Assembly: GCA_963575745.1 (NCBI GenBank) | Contig: CAUYUJ010007418.1 | Span: 10,001-46,949, forward strand | Direction: 5' to 3' | Length of the DNA stretch: 36,949 bases | DNA from: Prorocentrum cordatum | Taxonomy: Eukaryota; Sar; Dinophyceae; Prorocentrales; Prorocentraceae | In this document: one piece after another, positions 10,829 through 19,080 of the stretch | Numbering within the stretch: position 1 is the first letter of the stretch | Layout of the letters: every line of letters begins with the position of its first letter | Made by a program: the position numbers and the translations under genes | The notes under the pieces: generated by a model | Told to the model about the DNA's origin: nothing | Databases searched by the model: none | Seen by the model: the letters and a program-made list of their open reading frames with translations, nothing else

Positions 10829-11140
10829 GGCGCGAGGCGACGGCCTCGCGAAGCGCGGCGTAGATTCTCGTCAGGGCTCTGCCCATGCCCTGGCACGACT
10901 CTCGCCAGAGGCGAGCTAGCATAGATAATTGTTCCACTGCGTTGAGGCGACGCACCACCTCCGACCGCGGCGCCCTCTTCGGGGCCCGCCGCTGCATCGA
11001 CCCAGCAGCGGCGCATCCGGGCGGGCCGACGCCTGGAAGGTCAAAGGCCCGCCTGTTCGGAGCGCCCGGGCCCTGGCGCGCGGCGCGCCCGCGGAGAGCG
11101 CCCCCCTCCGATTGTTCGCAGGGGTCAGAAAGAGCGAAGC
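10829..11140 (+). repeat. Interspersed repeat P, copy 2
   Basis: Same block order as copy 1: GCGGCGCGAGGCGACG, CTCGCGAAGCGC, CAGGGCTCTGCCC, CCCTGGCACGACTCTCGCCA, GGGGCCCGCC, GGGCGGGCCGACGCCTG and GCGCCCGGGCCCTGG. Confidence 0.75.
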
Positions 11141-11171
11141 ATGGTACAGTGAGCGGCTTGAATAAGGAGCA

Positions 11172-11330
11172 CTTACTTTTCAAAAGGGGCTCGGTCGTTC
11201 CTTAGGTTTGCATGCGTTGTTTGCAGTTCCTCATGCGTTACTTGTGACTTATCGTTCCTTATGCGTTATCCCTTGGGATAAAAAAGGGGCTTCGTTCCTT
11301 ATTGATCGTTCCTTAGGTCAGGCCGATGAC
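11172..11330. repeat. Short CGTTCCTTA repeats
   Basis: AAAAGGGGCT followed by CGTTCCTTAGG occurs at about 11180 and again at about 11285, with CGTTCCTTATGCGTTA between. It forms the bridge between repeat P copy 2 and the second GAAGCAC satellite. Confidence 0.55.
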
Positions 11331-11335
11331 TGCAA

Positions 11336-11610
11336 TCCGGACGAAGCACTTTACGGCAACGCACGGCAGGCGGAAGCGACGAAGCACTGCCTCGCGAAGC
11401 ACACCTCGACGAGGCACCAAGGCGGCGACGCCGGCCACGGAGAGGCGCGCCTCGGCGAAGCACGCCCCGACGAAGCACTCCACGAAGGAGCGCCCCATGG
11501 CGAAACACCCCCAAGGAAGGACCCCATGCTGAAGCATGCCACACGGGGCACCCCCGATGAAGCACTGCGCGACGAGGCGCTCCCCGACGCAGCGCTTCGC
11601 GGCGATCTCG
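11336..11610. repeat. GAAGCAC satellite, block 2
   Basis: Same 15-bp units as 9131-10385. The join CGGCAGGCGGAAGCGACGAA resembles the start of block 1 (CCAGGTGGAAGCGATGAA). The two blocks therefore share a leading edge as well as a unit. Confidence 0.85.
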
Positions 11611-11651
11611 CCCACAGTGGCGCTGCTGTCTGTCGCGGGTCGTGCGCGCGC

Positions 11652-11925
11652 GCAGCGGCGGCGCAAGGCGGCGACCTCGCGAGGCGCAGCACAGGTTGTT
11701 TTGAGGGCCCCGGCCGCGCCCCGGCACGTCTCTCGCCAGAGGCGGGCCGGCGCGGATTTTCCACTGCGGCGTTTTGGCGACGCGCCACCTTGATCGCAGC
11801 GCCCTCGTCAGGGCCCGCCGACGCAGCGACTGGAGAGCAGAGCACCGGGGCGGGCCGACGCCTGAAACGTTGGAGGTCTGCCTGCTTGGAGCACCCGAGC
11901 CCTGGCGCGTCGGCGGGGAGTGCGC
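11652..11925 (+). repeat. Interspersed repeat P, copy 3
   Basis: CGGCGCAAGGCGGCGACCTC, GGTTGTTTTGAGGGC, CCCCGGCACGTCTCTCGCCA, GGGCCCGCCGACGCAG, GGGCGGGCCGACGCCTG and GAGCACCCGAGCCCTGG align with copies 1 and 2. It is followed immediately by a G/C/T-rich array. Confidence 0.8.
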
Positions 11926-12235
11926 GCGCGTTGCGCGCGTTGCGCGCGCGTGTTATGCGTTGCGTGCGTCGTGTTTTTGTGCGCTTGGTGCGTGTTGTGA
12001 GTTGTGTTGTGCGTTGTGTGTTATGTGTTGTGCGTTGGATGCGTGGGCTTGGATGTTGCTCGTTGTCGGTTCTATGTTGTGCGATGTGTGTTGTTGTTTT
12101 TTTGTTGCGCGCTGGGCGTTGTCCGTTGTGCGCTGCGCCTCGTGCGTTGTGCGCGTTGTGGGTGCGGGTTGTGGATTGTGGGTTGTGCGTGTTTGCGTTG
12201 TGCGAAGTGCGTTGCGCTGTGCGTTGCGCGTTGCG
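11926..12235. repeat. GTTGCGCG/TTGTGCG degenerate array
   Basis: Units such as GCGTTGCGCG and GTTGTGCGTTG dominate. No coding bias is distinguishable from the repeat. Confidence 0.7.
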
Positions 12236-12480
12236 CGTTGCGCGCGCGAGAGCGCGCGCGCCTGCTTGCCCGCCTGCCCGCCGGCCTGCCCGCCGGCGGT
12301 CGAGCGCGAGAGCGGGCGGGCCGGCGGGCGGGCGAGCGCGCGCGCAGGCGCGCGCGCATGCGCTCGCCCCCGCTGGACCGCCCACGCCGCGGCCCCGCTC
12401 GCGTCGCCGCAACGGCGCGCGCACGCGCTGGCCGCCGCTCGACTGTCTACGCCACGGCGCCTCGTGCGTGGCCGCAAAAT
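12236..12480. repeat. GCGC-rich palindromic segment
   Basis: Runs of GCGCGC flank an imperfect inverted repeat near 12262-12340 (CCTGCCCGCCGGC against GGGCCGGCGGGCGGG). It has extreme GC content with hairpin and Z-forming potential. The sequence at 12360-12480 is GC-rich without a clear frame. Confidence 0.6.
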
Positions 12481-13650
12481 CAGAAAGTGCGCGTTTGCGG
12501 CTGCGCGTGCGCGCGTGCGCGTGTGCGTGCTTGTGCGTGTGCGTGCGTGTGTGTGTGCGCGTGTGCGTGCGTTTGTGCGTGCGCGTGCGCGCGTGCGAGT
12601 GCGTGTGTGTGTGTGTGTGTGTGTGCGTGTGCGTGCTTGTGTGCGTGCGGGTGTGCGTGCGTTTGGGTGTGCGTTTGCGCGTGTGTGGGCGTGCGTGTGC
12701 GTGCGTGCGCGTGCGTGCGTGCCCGCATGCGCTTGCGTGTGCGTGCGCGTGCGGGTGTGTGTGTGTGTGTGTGTGGGTGTGTGTGTGGGTGTGTGTGTGT
12801 GTGTGCGTGCGTGTGCGTGCGTTTGTGTGTGTGTGCGTTGTGTTTGGGTGTGTGTTTGTGTGCGGTTGCATGTGTATGTGTTTGTAGTTGTGTTTGTGTT
12901 TGTGTTTGTGTGTTTGTGCTTGTGGTGGTGATTGTGATGTTGTGTTGGTGTTTGCTTGGGTGTGTGTTTATGTGTGTGTGTGTTGTGGTTGAGGTCGTGT
13001 GTGCTTATGGTTGTGTGTGTTTGTGTTTGGGTGTGTGTGTTTATGTTTTTGTTGTCGTTTGCGTTTGTGTTTGTGCTAGTGCGTGTGTTTGTGATTGTGT
13101 CTCTGCTTGTTCCTGTGCTTATGTTTAGGTACGGGTGTGATTATGCGTATGTGTTGTGTTTGTGTTTGCGTTTGTGTGCTTATGTGTGTGTATGTGTGAT
13201 TGTGTTTGCGCTTGTGATAGTGCTTGTGCTTGCTGTTGTGTGTGTGTTTGTGTTCGGGTTTATGTTTGGGTTTGGGTTTGTATTTGGGCGTGTGGTTGTG
13301 TGTGTTTGTGATTGTTTGCGTGCGTGTGTGTGTGTGCGCGTGTGTGTGTGCGTGCGTGCGTGCATGTGTGTGCGCGTGTGGGTGCGAGCGTGTGTGTGTG
13401 CATGTGTGTGTGTGCCCGCGCGTGTGTGTGTGTGTGCGTGTGTGTGCGTATGTGTGTGCGTGCGCGTGTGTGTGCGCGCGTGCGTGCGTGCATGTGTGTA
13501 TGTGTGTGCGTGTGTGTGCGTGTGTTTGTGTGTGCGCGTGTGTGCGTGCGTGTGCGTGCGCCCGAGAGTGAATGTGTGCGTGTGTGTGCGTGCGGGTGTG
13601 TGCTCGCGTGTGCGTGCGTGGGTGCGTGTGCGTGTGCGTGCGTGCGTCTT
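12481..13650. repeat. 1.2-kb TG/CG alternating array
   Basis: GTGCGTGTGC at the left grades into TTGTGTTTGTG in the middle (about 12850-13310) and back to GTGTGCGTGC, ending 5 nt before an apparent splice acceptor at 13655. Long frames on both strands read as Cys/Val and His/Thr repeats and are not genes. Confidence 0.95.
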
Positions 13651-13655
13651 GCCAG

Positions 13656-13782
13656 TGGCGCCCGATGCCGAGGTTGCGCCTGTCGACATCGGCCACTTCG
13701 CGCACACGGTTTTCGAGGAGTACTGGCACCTGGCCCCGCACTCCGGCAAGGGCGGGTGCAGCGCGACGGCTCGCTGGGTCAG
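13656..13782 (+). CDS. Gene Z, internal exon 1 (unknown family)
   Basis: The frame GCG CCC GAT GCC GAG has nearly all codons ending in G/C and reads through [20 protein letters not shown] to SATARWV. The acceptor is TCTTGCCAG|TG (ends 13655) and the donor TCAG|GTCTCG (13783). It ends in codon position 2, and the next exon at 13974 supplies the missing base, restoring Arg then Ser-Leu-Ala. I recognise no domain. Upstream exons must lie beyond the long TG array or outside the window. The ends are inferred from splice context. Confidence 0.6.
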
Positions 13783-13973
13783 GTCTCGAAGAGGAAAAAT
13801 ACACATAAACAGAAATGCTCGGAGCCCCCGCGCGGATTTCTCGGATCGGCGCTGGACCCCCGCCCCTGGCGCGCGGAGCGCGCCATGGGCGGCGCCGGGG
13901 GCCCAACGCCGATCCGAGAACTCCGCGCGGAGCGCCGGAAGTTAACGTTAATGCCGCTTTTCCTTCTTCTGAG
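13783..13973 (+). mobile_element. Introner-like element A, copy 1: complete 191-nt intron
   Basis: The whole interval between two in-frame exons is one imperfect palindrome. Inner arms CGCGCGGATTTCTCGGATC and its complement (GATCCGAGAACTCCGCGCG) face each other. The outer arms continue to the ends (CTCGAAGAGGAAAAA against CTTTTCCTTCTTCTG). AGGT stands at both junctions: the left AG|GT is the donor site, and the right AG|GT provides the acceptor and the first exon bases. Removing the intron regenerates a single AGGT. The pyrimidine-rich end CTTTTCCTTCTTCTGAG serves as acceptor tract. Related copies lie at 14950-15092 and 29768-29905. Confidence 0.7.
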
Positions 13974-14018
13974 GTCGCTGGCGAGGCCCCAGGACGTGGC
14001 CGACGTCCTGGCCCGCCA
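13974..14018 (+). CDS. Gene Z, internal exon 2 (45 nt)
   Basis: The frame continues as [15 protein letters not shown], with all but a few codons ending in G/C. The donor is probably CCA|GTCCTC at 14019, leaving two codon bases that are completed by the G at 15471 to give Gln, then SLLRGAGAARAS. Short internal exons are common in intron-rich dinoflagellate genes. The family is unknown. Confidence 0.5.
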
Positions 14019-14053
14019 GTCCTCAGGGGCAACGCTAGGGGGGATTGGCTGAC

Positions 14054-14360
14054 GGGGGGGGGGGGGCGCATCGACCCCCAATCGCCCGTTGATCGTCGAT
14101 AGGGGCCTGATAGCCCACCCCGTCCGGGAACGTGCGGATTCGCTATCGGTGGCCTTCCGCCGATCTATCGGCGATGTGTCGCCGATTCCAGGTCGACGAT
14201 TCCCCTCTTGAGCTGGCACCCCCCTTTCCTTACACAGCCTTCGCCATGTGCTTTTTCAATCCGTGGCCCCCGAGGCCCCGACCTCTTCCCCGGATTTCGT
14301 TTTTCGCCGCGCGTCCCTACTTGGTGGCCTCGGGGCCCGATGACGGGCCTCAAAGGACGA
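14054..14360. other. Intronic spacer with G13 tract
   Basis: Starts with 13 G (14054-14066). It contains several CGATC/GATCG and CTATCGGCGATG segments but no repeat that recurs in the window. It lies within the proposed 14019-15470 intron. Confidence 0.35.
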
Positions 14361-14361
14361 G

Positions 14362-14480
14362 CTCGGCGGAAGGCGGCCGAGGAGAATCGTCCGGACCTCG
14401 GCGGAAGGCGGCGGAAGGGCGGCGGAAGCCAGCGGAAGTAAAATGAGGCCGCTTCCGCTGGCGGAAGGCGGCGGAAGGAA
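14362..14480. repeat. GGCGGAA minisatellite with 11-bp hairpin
   Basis: GGCGGAAGGCGGCGGAAGG units repeat. At 14428-14438 and 14452-14462 a perfect 11-bp inverted repeat (GCCAGCGGAAG / CTTCCGCTGGC) encloses a 13-nt AT-richer loop. Confidence 0.75.
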
Positions 14481-14717
14481 AGACCGGTGACCGACCTCCC
14501 AAGAGATGGCAACATTTGTGGGCTTTGGGTTTCTGGAATCCCCCATATCTCCCGAGATCTGGGGAGCCGGTCCCCCTTGGCTCCGCGCTGAAGGCGGCCA
14601 GGCTGCTCGGAAGCCCTCGCGCTTTCTGAGAAGTAGTTTTCTCCGTCTTCGTGGACGTTTGGGAAGGCCCGAGGCCGTGTAAGCCTTCTGGAAAGGCTCG
14701 CCCCCTCTGACTTCGGG

Positions 14718-14939
14718 GTACTTTATTAGTGAATTTAATTGGTTTTAGGGTTTTAACAAATGGTCGCAGCCACGCAGAGGGCGTGCGTAGCGACGCCCCA
14801 AATGCTCGGTCTCCAGTACTTCTACGTGGCGGCGCCCCCGCAGGCACGCAGAGGGCACGCGTGGCGACGGGGGCGTCGCCACGCAGAGCTACTAAAGACC
14901 AAACATTTTGAAAACCAATTGTTTCCACTACTAAAGTAC
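14718..14939. mobile_element. MITE-like element L, 222 bp
   Basis: The ends are inverted repeats: GTACTTTATTAGTGAA at the left and its near complement TTCCACTACTAAAGTAC at the right. Further in, AATTGGTTTT pairs with AAAACCAATT. The AT-rich arms enclose a GC-rich core with two direct copies of CACGCAGAGGGC. Only one copy is present in the window. Lies in the proposed gene Z intron. Confidence 0.7.
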
Positions 14940-14949
14940 AAGCAATGAC

Positions 14950-15092
14950 CTAAACATCAGCTTTTGGAGGTCCGCGCGGGCTTTTCGGATCGGCGCTGTA
15001 ACCCTCCGCGCCAGGGGCCGCGCCGGAGGCGCCGCCAGGGGGCCCCAGCGCCGACACGAGAAATCCGCGCGGACCTCCGGAGAGGTTTAGAG
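14950..15092. mobile_element. Inverted-repeat element A, copy 2
   Basis: GGAGGTCCGCGCGGGCTTTT and GGATCGGCGCTG at the left face CAGCGCCGACACGAGAAATC and CGCGCGGACCTCC at the right. TAAAC/GTTTA lies near each end. The central GCGCCAGGGGCCGCGCC resembles the centres of the other copies. Located in the proposed intron 14019-15470. No splice sites coincide with its ends. Confidence 0.75.
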
Positions 15093-15318
15093 TGGAGACC
15101 CATGCCAAGAAGCACCCTGCGTGCCTCCAGGGTGCCCTGGGTATCTTGTGTGTCGTTGCTTCTGCCACGGAAAGCGTGACGTCCCCGCATCGAAAAGCAA
15201 TGGACGTCCTGGGGTCCCAGGGTTGGGCTTCTCGTGGAAGACTTCTTTTGTGGACTGGCCTCCACTGTATGCTCAAGTCGCTGTTTGTTTGTTCCCCTCC
15301 GACTTCCACCCTGCAGAG
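15093..15318. other. Unassigned intronic sequence
   Basis: No repeat shared with the rest of the window and no biased coding frame seen. Confidence 0.25.
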
Positions 15319-15422
15319 CCCCGAGTCATCAGGGGCAACTCGGGTCAGGGTTAACTCGGGTTCCTTTTTCGGGAATCCAAGCCCGAGTTACCCCGGACCC
15401 GAGCTACCCCGGATAACTCGGG
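15319..15422. repeat. Foldback with ~42-bp arms
   Basis: Left arm 15319-15360 (CCCGAGTCATCAGGGG, AACTCGGGTC, TTAACTCGGG) and right arm 15382-15422 (CCCGAGTTACCCC, GACCCGAG, CCGGATAACTCGGG) pair with few mismatches around a 21-nt loop. It ends about 48 nt before the acceptor of gene Z exon 3. Confidence 0.8.
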
Positions 15423-15470
15423 CGCCCAAACCCTGGGGCTCGCCGCCAACGAGTTGTCCCCCTCGCTCAG

Positions 15471-15615
15471 GTCCCTGCTGCGCGGCGCCGGGGCGGCCCG
15501 GGCCTCGCAGATGCTGCGGCTCGTGCGCCACCGCGGCGGCGGCGGCGGCCTCGAGGCCCGCGCGGTGGCCGACGACGGGTCGCCCGAGGTGGAGGCGGGC
15601 GCCGGCGGGAGAGTG
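15471..15615 (+). CDS. Gene Z, exon 3 (unknown family)
   Basis: The acceptor CTCGCTCAG|G ends at 15470. The frame (TCC CTG CTG CGC GGC) reads SLLRGAGAARASQMLRLVRH, then a Gly run and LEARAVADDGSPEVEAGAGG. Practically every codon ends in G/C, among the strongest coding signals in the window. The 3' end is uncertain: candidate donors are AGA|GTGGCT near 15611 and GTG|GTCGGC near 15630. It joins exon 2 in phase. The poly-Gly stretch (GGC)n suggests a low-complexity linker. Confidence 0.55.
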
Positions 15616-15677
15616 GCTCGGGAGGAGTGGTCGGCGCGATCGACACGGGCAGATCTAGGCCTCCTAGATTCGACTAG

Positions 15678-15846
15678 ACGTAAGGGTGACCTTTCGCCGG
15701 AGTGACCTTTGGTGCGGGCACAGGTGGGTCCCCAGATGGCTGAAAACGCAGCAGGAGCAGCGGCTTGCGCGCCCGGGTTTGGTCCCCCCGCGGCCCCCAA
15801 AGAGCCGCGCACCAAAGGTCACTCTTACCCAGGGTCACTCTTGCGT
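15678..15846. mobile_element. Foldback element with ~40-bp arms
   Basis: The left arm from 15678 (ACGTAAGGGTGACCTTTCGC, then GGAGTGACCTTTGGTGCG) and the right arm to 15846 (CGCACCAAAGGTCACTCTTA, then CCCAGGGTCACTCTTGCGT) are inverted copies. Each arm itself holds two copies of a GAGTGACC motif. No transposase frame inside. Confidence 0.75.
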
Positions 15847-15857
15847 GTAACCGATGA

Positions 15858-16155
15858 TAGATGGGGTCGGAGCAGACGGGATCGAAGGATCCCCTTCCTG
15901 GACCCCTTCCTGGCCTGGCATTCCCTTCCTGGGCCCGCCTGGCATTTCCACTCCCGCAGCCCTCTGTTCGTGGCACCCCGCAATCGACAATTCCTAACCC
16001 AGAACCTACCGACGCCCCCCACCTGGACCCCTTCCTGGACCCCGTCCTGGCCTGGCATTCCCACTCCGGGGGCACTCTGTTCTTGGGGCCCCCCAATCTA
16101 CAATTCCTAGCCCCGGCACCGACCCTGACCCCCCACCTGGTCCGACCCCCACACC
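15858..16155. repeat. Direct repeats: exact 34-bp pair and ~120-bp CCTGG-rich pair
   Basis: A 34-bp sequence beginning TAGATGGGGTCGGAGCAGAC occurs without mismatch at 15858-15891 and 16176-16209. Between them, a ~120-bp unit (CTTCCTGGCCTGGCATTCCC, CTCTGTTC, CAATTCCTA, CCCCCCACCTGG) is present twice, starting near 15899 and 16036. The exact pair suggests a recent event. It begins repeat C at 16164. Confidence 0.75.
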
Positions 16156-16163
16156 ACGAGCAG

Positions 16164-16415
16164 CTCTAGGCCTCCTAGATGGGGTCGGAGCAGACGGGAT
16201 CGAAGGATCGCGCCGCATCGCCGGTGCATCGCCGATGCGGCTCGATGTGGAGCCCGGTTTGCTTCACGCCGACGTCGCCCATGTATCGCCCACGTCGACG
16301 AGGCATCGCTGGTGCATGGCCGATGCATCGTCGATACATCGCCGATGTATCGACGATGCGGCGCGATCCTCCGATACCACCTACTCCGATCCCATCTAGG
16401 AAGCCTCTAGTAGAG
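16164..16415. mobile_element. Inverted-repeat element C, copy 1 (252 bp)
   Basis: The ends CTCTAGGCCTCCTAGATGGG and CCCATCTAGGAAGCCTCTAG are inverted. The arms run through GGATCGCGCCGCATCG / CGATGCGGCGCGATCC, about 57 bp in all. The core is made of CGATGCATCGCC-type dyads. Other copies are near 17116, 31720 and 34065. Confidence 0.8.
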
Positions 16416-17020
16416 CCGTAGACGGGTTAACGACGATGTAGGTAACGGCTACGTAGGTTTAGTGTGGGAACGCGTGGCTCGCTGTTTCCTACAATTCGCT
16501 GTGTCGTGTTCGCTCGATCCATTCGCAGATGGGAAATGTAGGAGAGTGTGGTTCGCGATGTCCTACCACTTGGTTCCCAACATCACCCGGCCTTTGTAGA
16601 GGACGCTCTGCGGGTGCGTAGCCAGCGCTAACCAGATATCTGCCGCTGGCTCGTGGCAGTCTGTGCTGCGCGGCGACGGATTGGGAGAAGGGGAGCAAGA
16701 GGCGAGCAGACGACGGCGACCGCGCCGGCGGGAGGCTAGGGCCGGCGGGGCGAAGCAGGCGGGCGGGCAGGCGGGAAGGGGCAGAGGGGGCACAGCAAGC
16801 TGGGAGCAAGAGAGGAGGAGGCAATGGGTACGGAAAGAGTGGGCACGAAGGTCGACAACACTTCCTGCTCATTTTGAACAAGACTCGCTGTCGGTGTTGC
16901 CGCGGACTTTGTCCGTTTGAAACAGAAGGTTGCCTGCCCAACAGCGGGCGCTGTCGATTTTAGGCAACATCTGCTGTTGGGCATCATGCAGTTTTTTTCT
17001 CCGTACCGACTTGGGACGCG
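16416..17020. other. Unassigned sequence, partly GGC-rich
   Basis: 16660-16800 is GCGGGCAGGCGGG-rich. Open frames on both strands lack a consistent bias, and no motif is recognised. Confidence 0.3.
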
Positions 17021-17028
17021 ACAAGCCT

Positions 17029-17405
17029 CGGGAGGGATGGACACCAACACGTGCTCCCGTCGCGAAACAAATCGCGACGGGAGGCTTTTGGCCATTTTCT
17101 CGAGGCTCTCCAGATGGGGACCGCGCAGATGGGATCCACGGATCGCGCCGCATCGCCAGTGCAGCGCCAACCGGTTCGATGTGGGGCCCCGTTCTCTCAA
17201 CGCCGACGGTGCCGATGCGTCGCCGGTGTCGGTATGCACCGTCGATGCATCGCTGACGCATCGGCCGTGCATCGGCGATGCGGCGCGATCCTCCGACCCC
17301 CCCTCGGACCCCGGCTGGGGGACGTCTGACGTCTGGGGAGGGATGAGGACCCAGACGTGCTTGCGCCGTGGGAGGATCGCGACGGGAGGCGTGTGGCCGT
17401 GGTTG
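17029..17405. mobile_element. Element C, copy 2, with ~65-bp flanking direct repeats
   Basis: The core 17116-17310 has GGATCGCGCCGCATCGCC at the left and GGCGATGCGGCGCGATCC at the right. Outside it, 17029-17095 (GGGAGGGATGGACACC, ACGTGCT, ATCGCGACGGGAGGC, TGGCC) recurs at 17335-17402 (GGGAGGGATGAGGACC, ACGTGCT, ATCGCGACGGGAGGC, TGGCC), roughly three quarters identical. Confidence 0.75.
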
Positions 17406-17520
17406 GACCCCTGGAGCCCTCGCCGCTGAGAGCTTCAGGCCAGTCAGGGCACGGCTCGGGACGGAAGGCCAGCCCTGGGGAGAGGGCGGGGGCCTAGAGC
17501 ACCCCGTGCGGAGAACTCAG

Positions 17521-17619
17521 GACCCCGGTGTGCGGGAGCGCTTCCTGGAGGGACGCAGGGTCGCCTCAACACGCACGCGCGTCGCCCTTGCAGCTGCGGC
17601 CGTGCCCAACTCTGAGAGG
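17521..17619 (+). CDS. Isolated exon candidate, 33 codons
   Basis: AACTCAG|GAC (acceptor ending 17520) and GAGAGG|GTGTGC (donor at 17620) bound an exactly phase-0 interval reading DPGVRERFLEGRRVAS and ending AAAVPNSER. Most codons end in G/C. No neighbour exon could be joined with confidence. Function unknown. Confidence 0.35.
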
Positions 17620-18340
17620 GTGTGCGTGCTGTCCTCGAGTTCGGCACCTGAGGCCTGCTGCATTGGGCCCCGGTTTACCTCCAGGGAATGGGTCGTGACA
17701 TCTTGGGCCGCGAATTGGACAAAATCCCAGAAAACATAACAAAAAATGTTAGAAACATACACGCTAAAACAGAAATCGGAGGATGTCTGGGACACGCGCG
17801 CCGTCTTTCGAGCTGTGCGTGTTGCCCTTCCTTGCCTTCTGCACGGAGGCCCGGTGATCGTGTGTTCAGCGGCAGCGCGCCGATGGCCGATGGAGTCGCC
17901 CGACCGGTGCTGGCGCCGAGACCGGTTTTTGCTCCCCGGCTCTCGGCCGAGCTCCGTCCTTTTCGGGAACGCCAGCCCCGACATCCGCGCGACGATGTGT
18001 TCGAGAGTCGGGCCCCCCGACCTCTCTCGGCCACCTCCCTGGGACTTGCTTTACATCCCGAGCCATTGTGTGACGAGCCTGGGGCCCTTGCTGGTCTTGA
18101 AGTAATTAGCAGAAGCCTCCCGTCCTGTGAGCCTCCTCCCCGGCGCGCTCACTGGGATGGCATTCCTGCCCTTGCCCTGTTCATGAGCGGACCCCCTGCC
18201 GGGCGTATCCGCCAGGATTGTCCTGGACCCCCTCCTGGGCGATCCAGGGTCCACCCCCGCGAGCCCGCGGGATATCTCCCCGGCGCGAGCATGGAGGGCA
18301 TTTTTCGATGGGCTCAGGCAAGCGTGCTTCCATCGAGGGG
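17620..18340. other. Unassigned sequence; possible degenerate B relic
   Basis: 17712-17785 is AT-richer (AAATCCCAGAAAACATAACA, then GAAACATACACGC) and may be a decayed copy of repeat B. Beyond it, a plus frame around 17877-18110 (MADGVARPVLAPRP) has only moderate third-position bias. I do not call a gene. Confidence 0.3.
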
Positions 18341-18405
18341 GTGAGGGCGTGGCGAGGCCCGAAACAAAAGCTGAACTTCACGCAAGTTGGGACACCTGCA
18401 CGCCT
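18340..18405. repeat. Interspersed repeat K, copy 1
   Basis: GGCGTGGCGAGGCCCGAAAC, then CTTCACGCAAGTTGGGACAC and TGCACGCC match 21895-21965 (GGCGCGGCAACGCGCGAAAG, TTTCACGCAAATTGGGAGCC, TGCACGC). The minus-strand translations also agree (NLREVQLLFRASPRP against NLREMQIAFRALPRP). Confidence 0.6.
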
Positions 18406-18586
18406 TTTCGGCCCAGCGCTGCTTGAATAGGCGGTGGACCAGGGGGTGCGAAGTGCCATGCAAGCAAGCTCTGCCTGAGCATAATAGCAGCCTCCTGTGG
18501 CTCCCCGCCCGCGATCCTCGTGCTCTACAGTGGGCCACGATTGCGCCTACAGCTGCGGCACGGGCGCATGTGCTTCGACTGGGGGA

Positions 18587-18705
18587 GGGAGGAGGAGGAG
18601 GAGGAGGAGGAGGAGGAGGAGGAGGAGGGAGGAGGAGGGGAGGAGGAGGAGGCGGAGGAGGAGGAGGAGGAGGAGGGGGGGGAGGGGGAGGAGGACGGGG
18701 AGGCG
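18587..18705. repeat. GGA purine array
   Basis: Nearly pure (GGA)n/(GAG)n with a few GGG expansions. The frames encode poly-Glu, poly-Gly or poly-Arg. Confidence 0.95.
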
Positions 18706-18720
18706 GGCGGCGCATGTGCC

Positions 18721-18850
18721 CAGCGCGTCGACTTCGGCTCGATGTTCCCGTGGCATCTTGCCCCGCCGCCGCTCCATTTCCACTTGCGGCCCCAGCGGGC
18801 GCGCATGTGTCCCAGCGGGCATCCGCGCACGCGCCCGATGCACCCAGATA
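18721..18850 (+). CDS. Weak exon candidate
   Basis: After TGCCCAG (AG at 18721-18722) the plus frame reads RVDFGSMFPWHLAPPPLHFH, with a high share of G/C-ending codons that fades after about 18850. No matching donor or partner found. It could be an upstream exon of the JmjC/cupin gene at 20.3 kb, but nothing in the residues proves that. Confidence 0.25.
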
Positions 18851-19080
18851 GACACGTTTCTGATTCGTTTTGTGCCCCACGGGAGCGAGCGGCCTCAACC
18901 AGCTTCGACGAAGACGTTGGAACAGTTGGAAAAGAATTTCGTGAACTGCACATCTCTCTGAGTAGGCGCCCGGCGCGCGCAGTCTTTCACGCCCAGCCAT
19001 GGCCTCGCCCGCCTCGCCCCGAAGGGGCCCGGGCATCTGCCCGCACAGGCCTTCCGCTCCGCTCCGTTCCCACAGGGTCA

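Noticed and set aside
11351-12871. Minus-strand 506-codon frame rich in His/Thr
   Set aside because: Most of it is the complement of TG/CG arrays joined to repeat P and satellite sequence.
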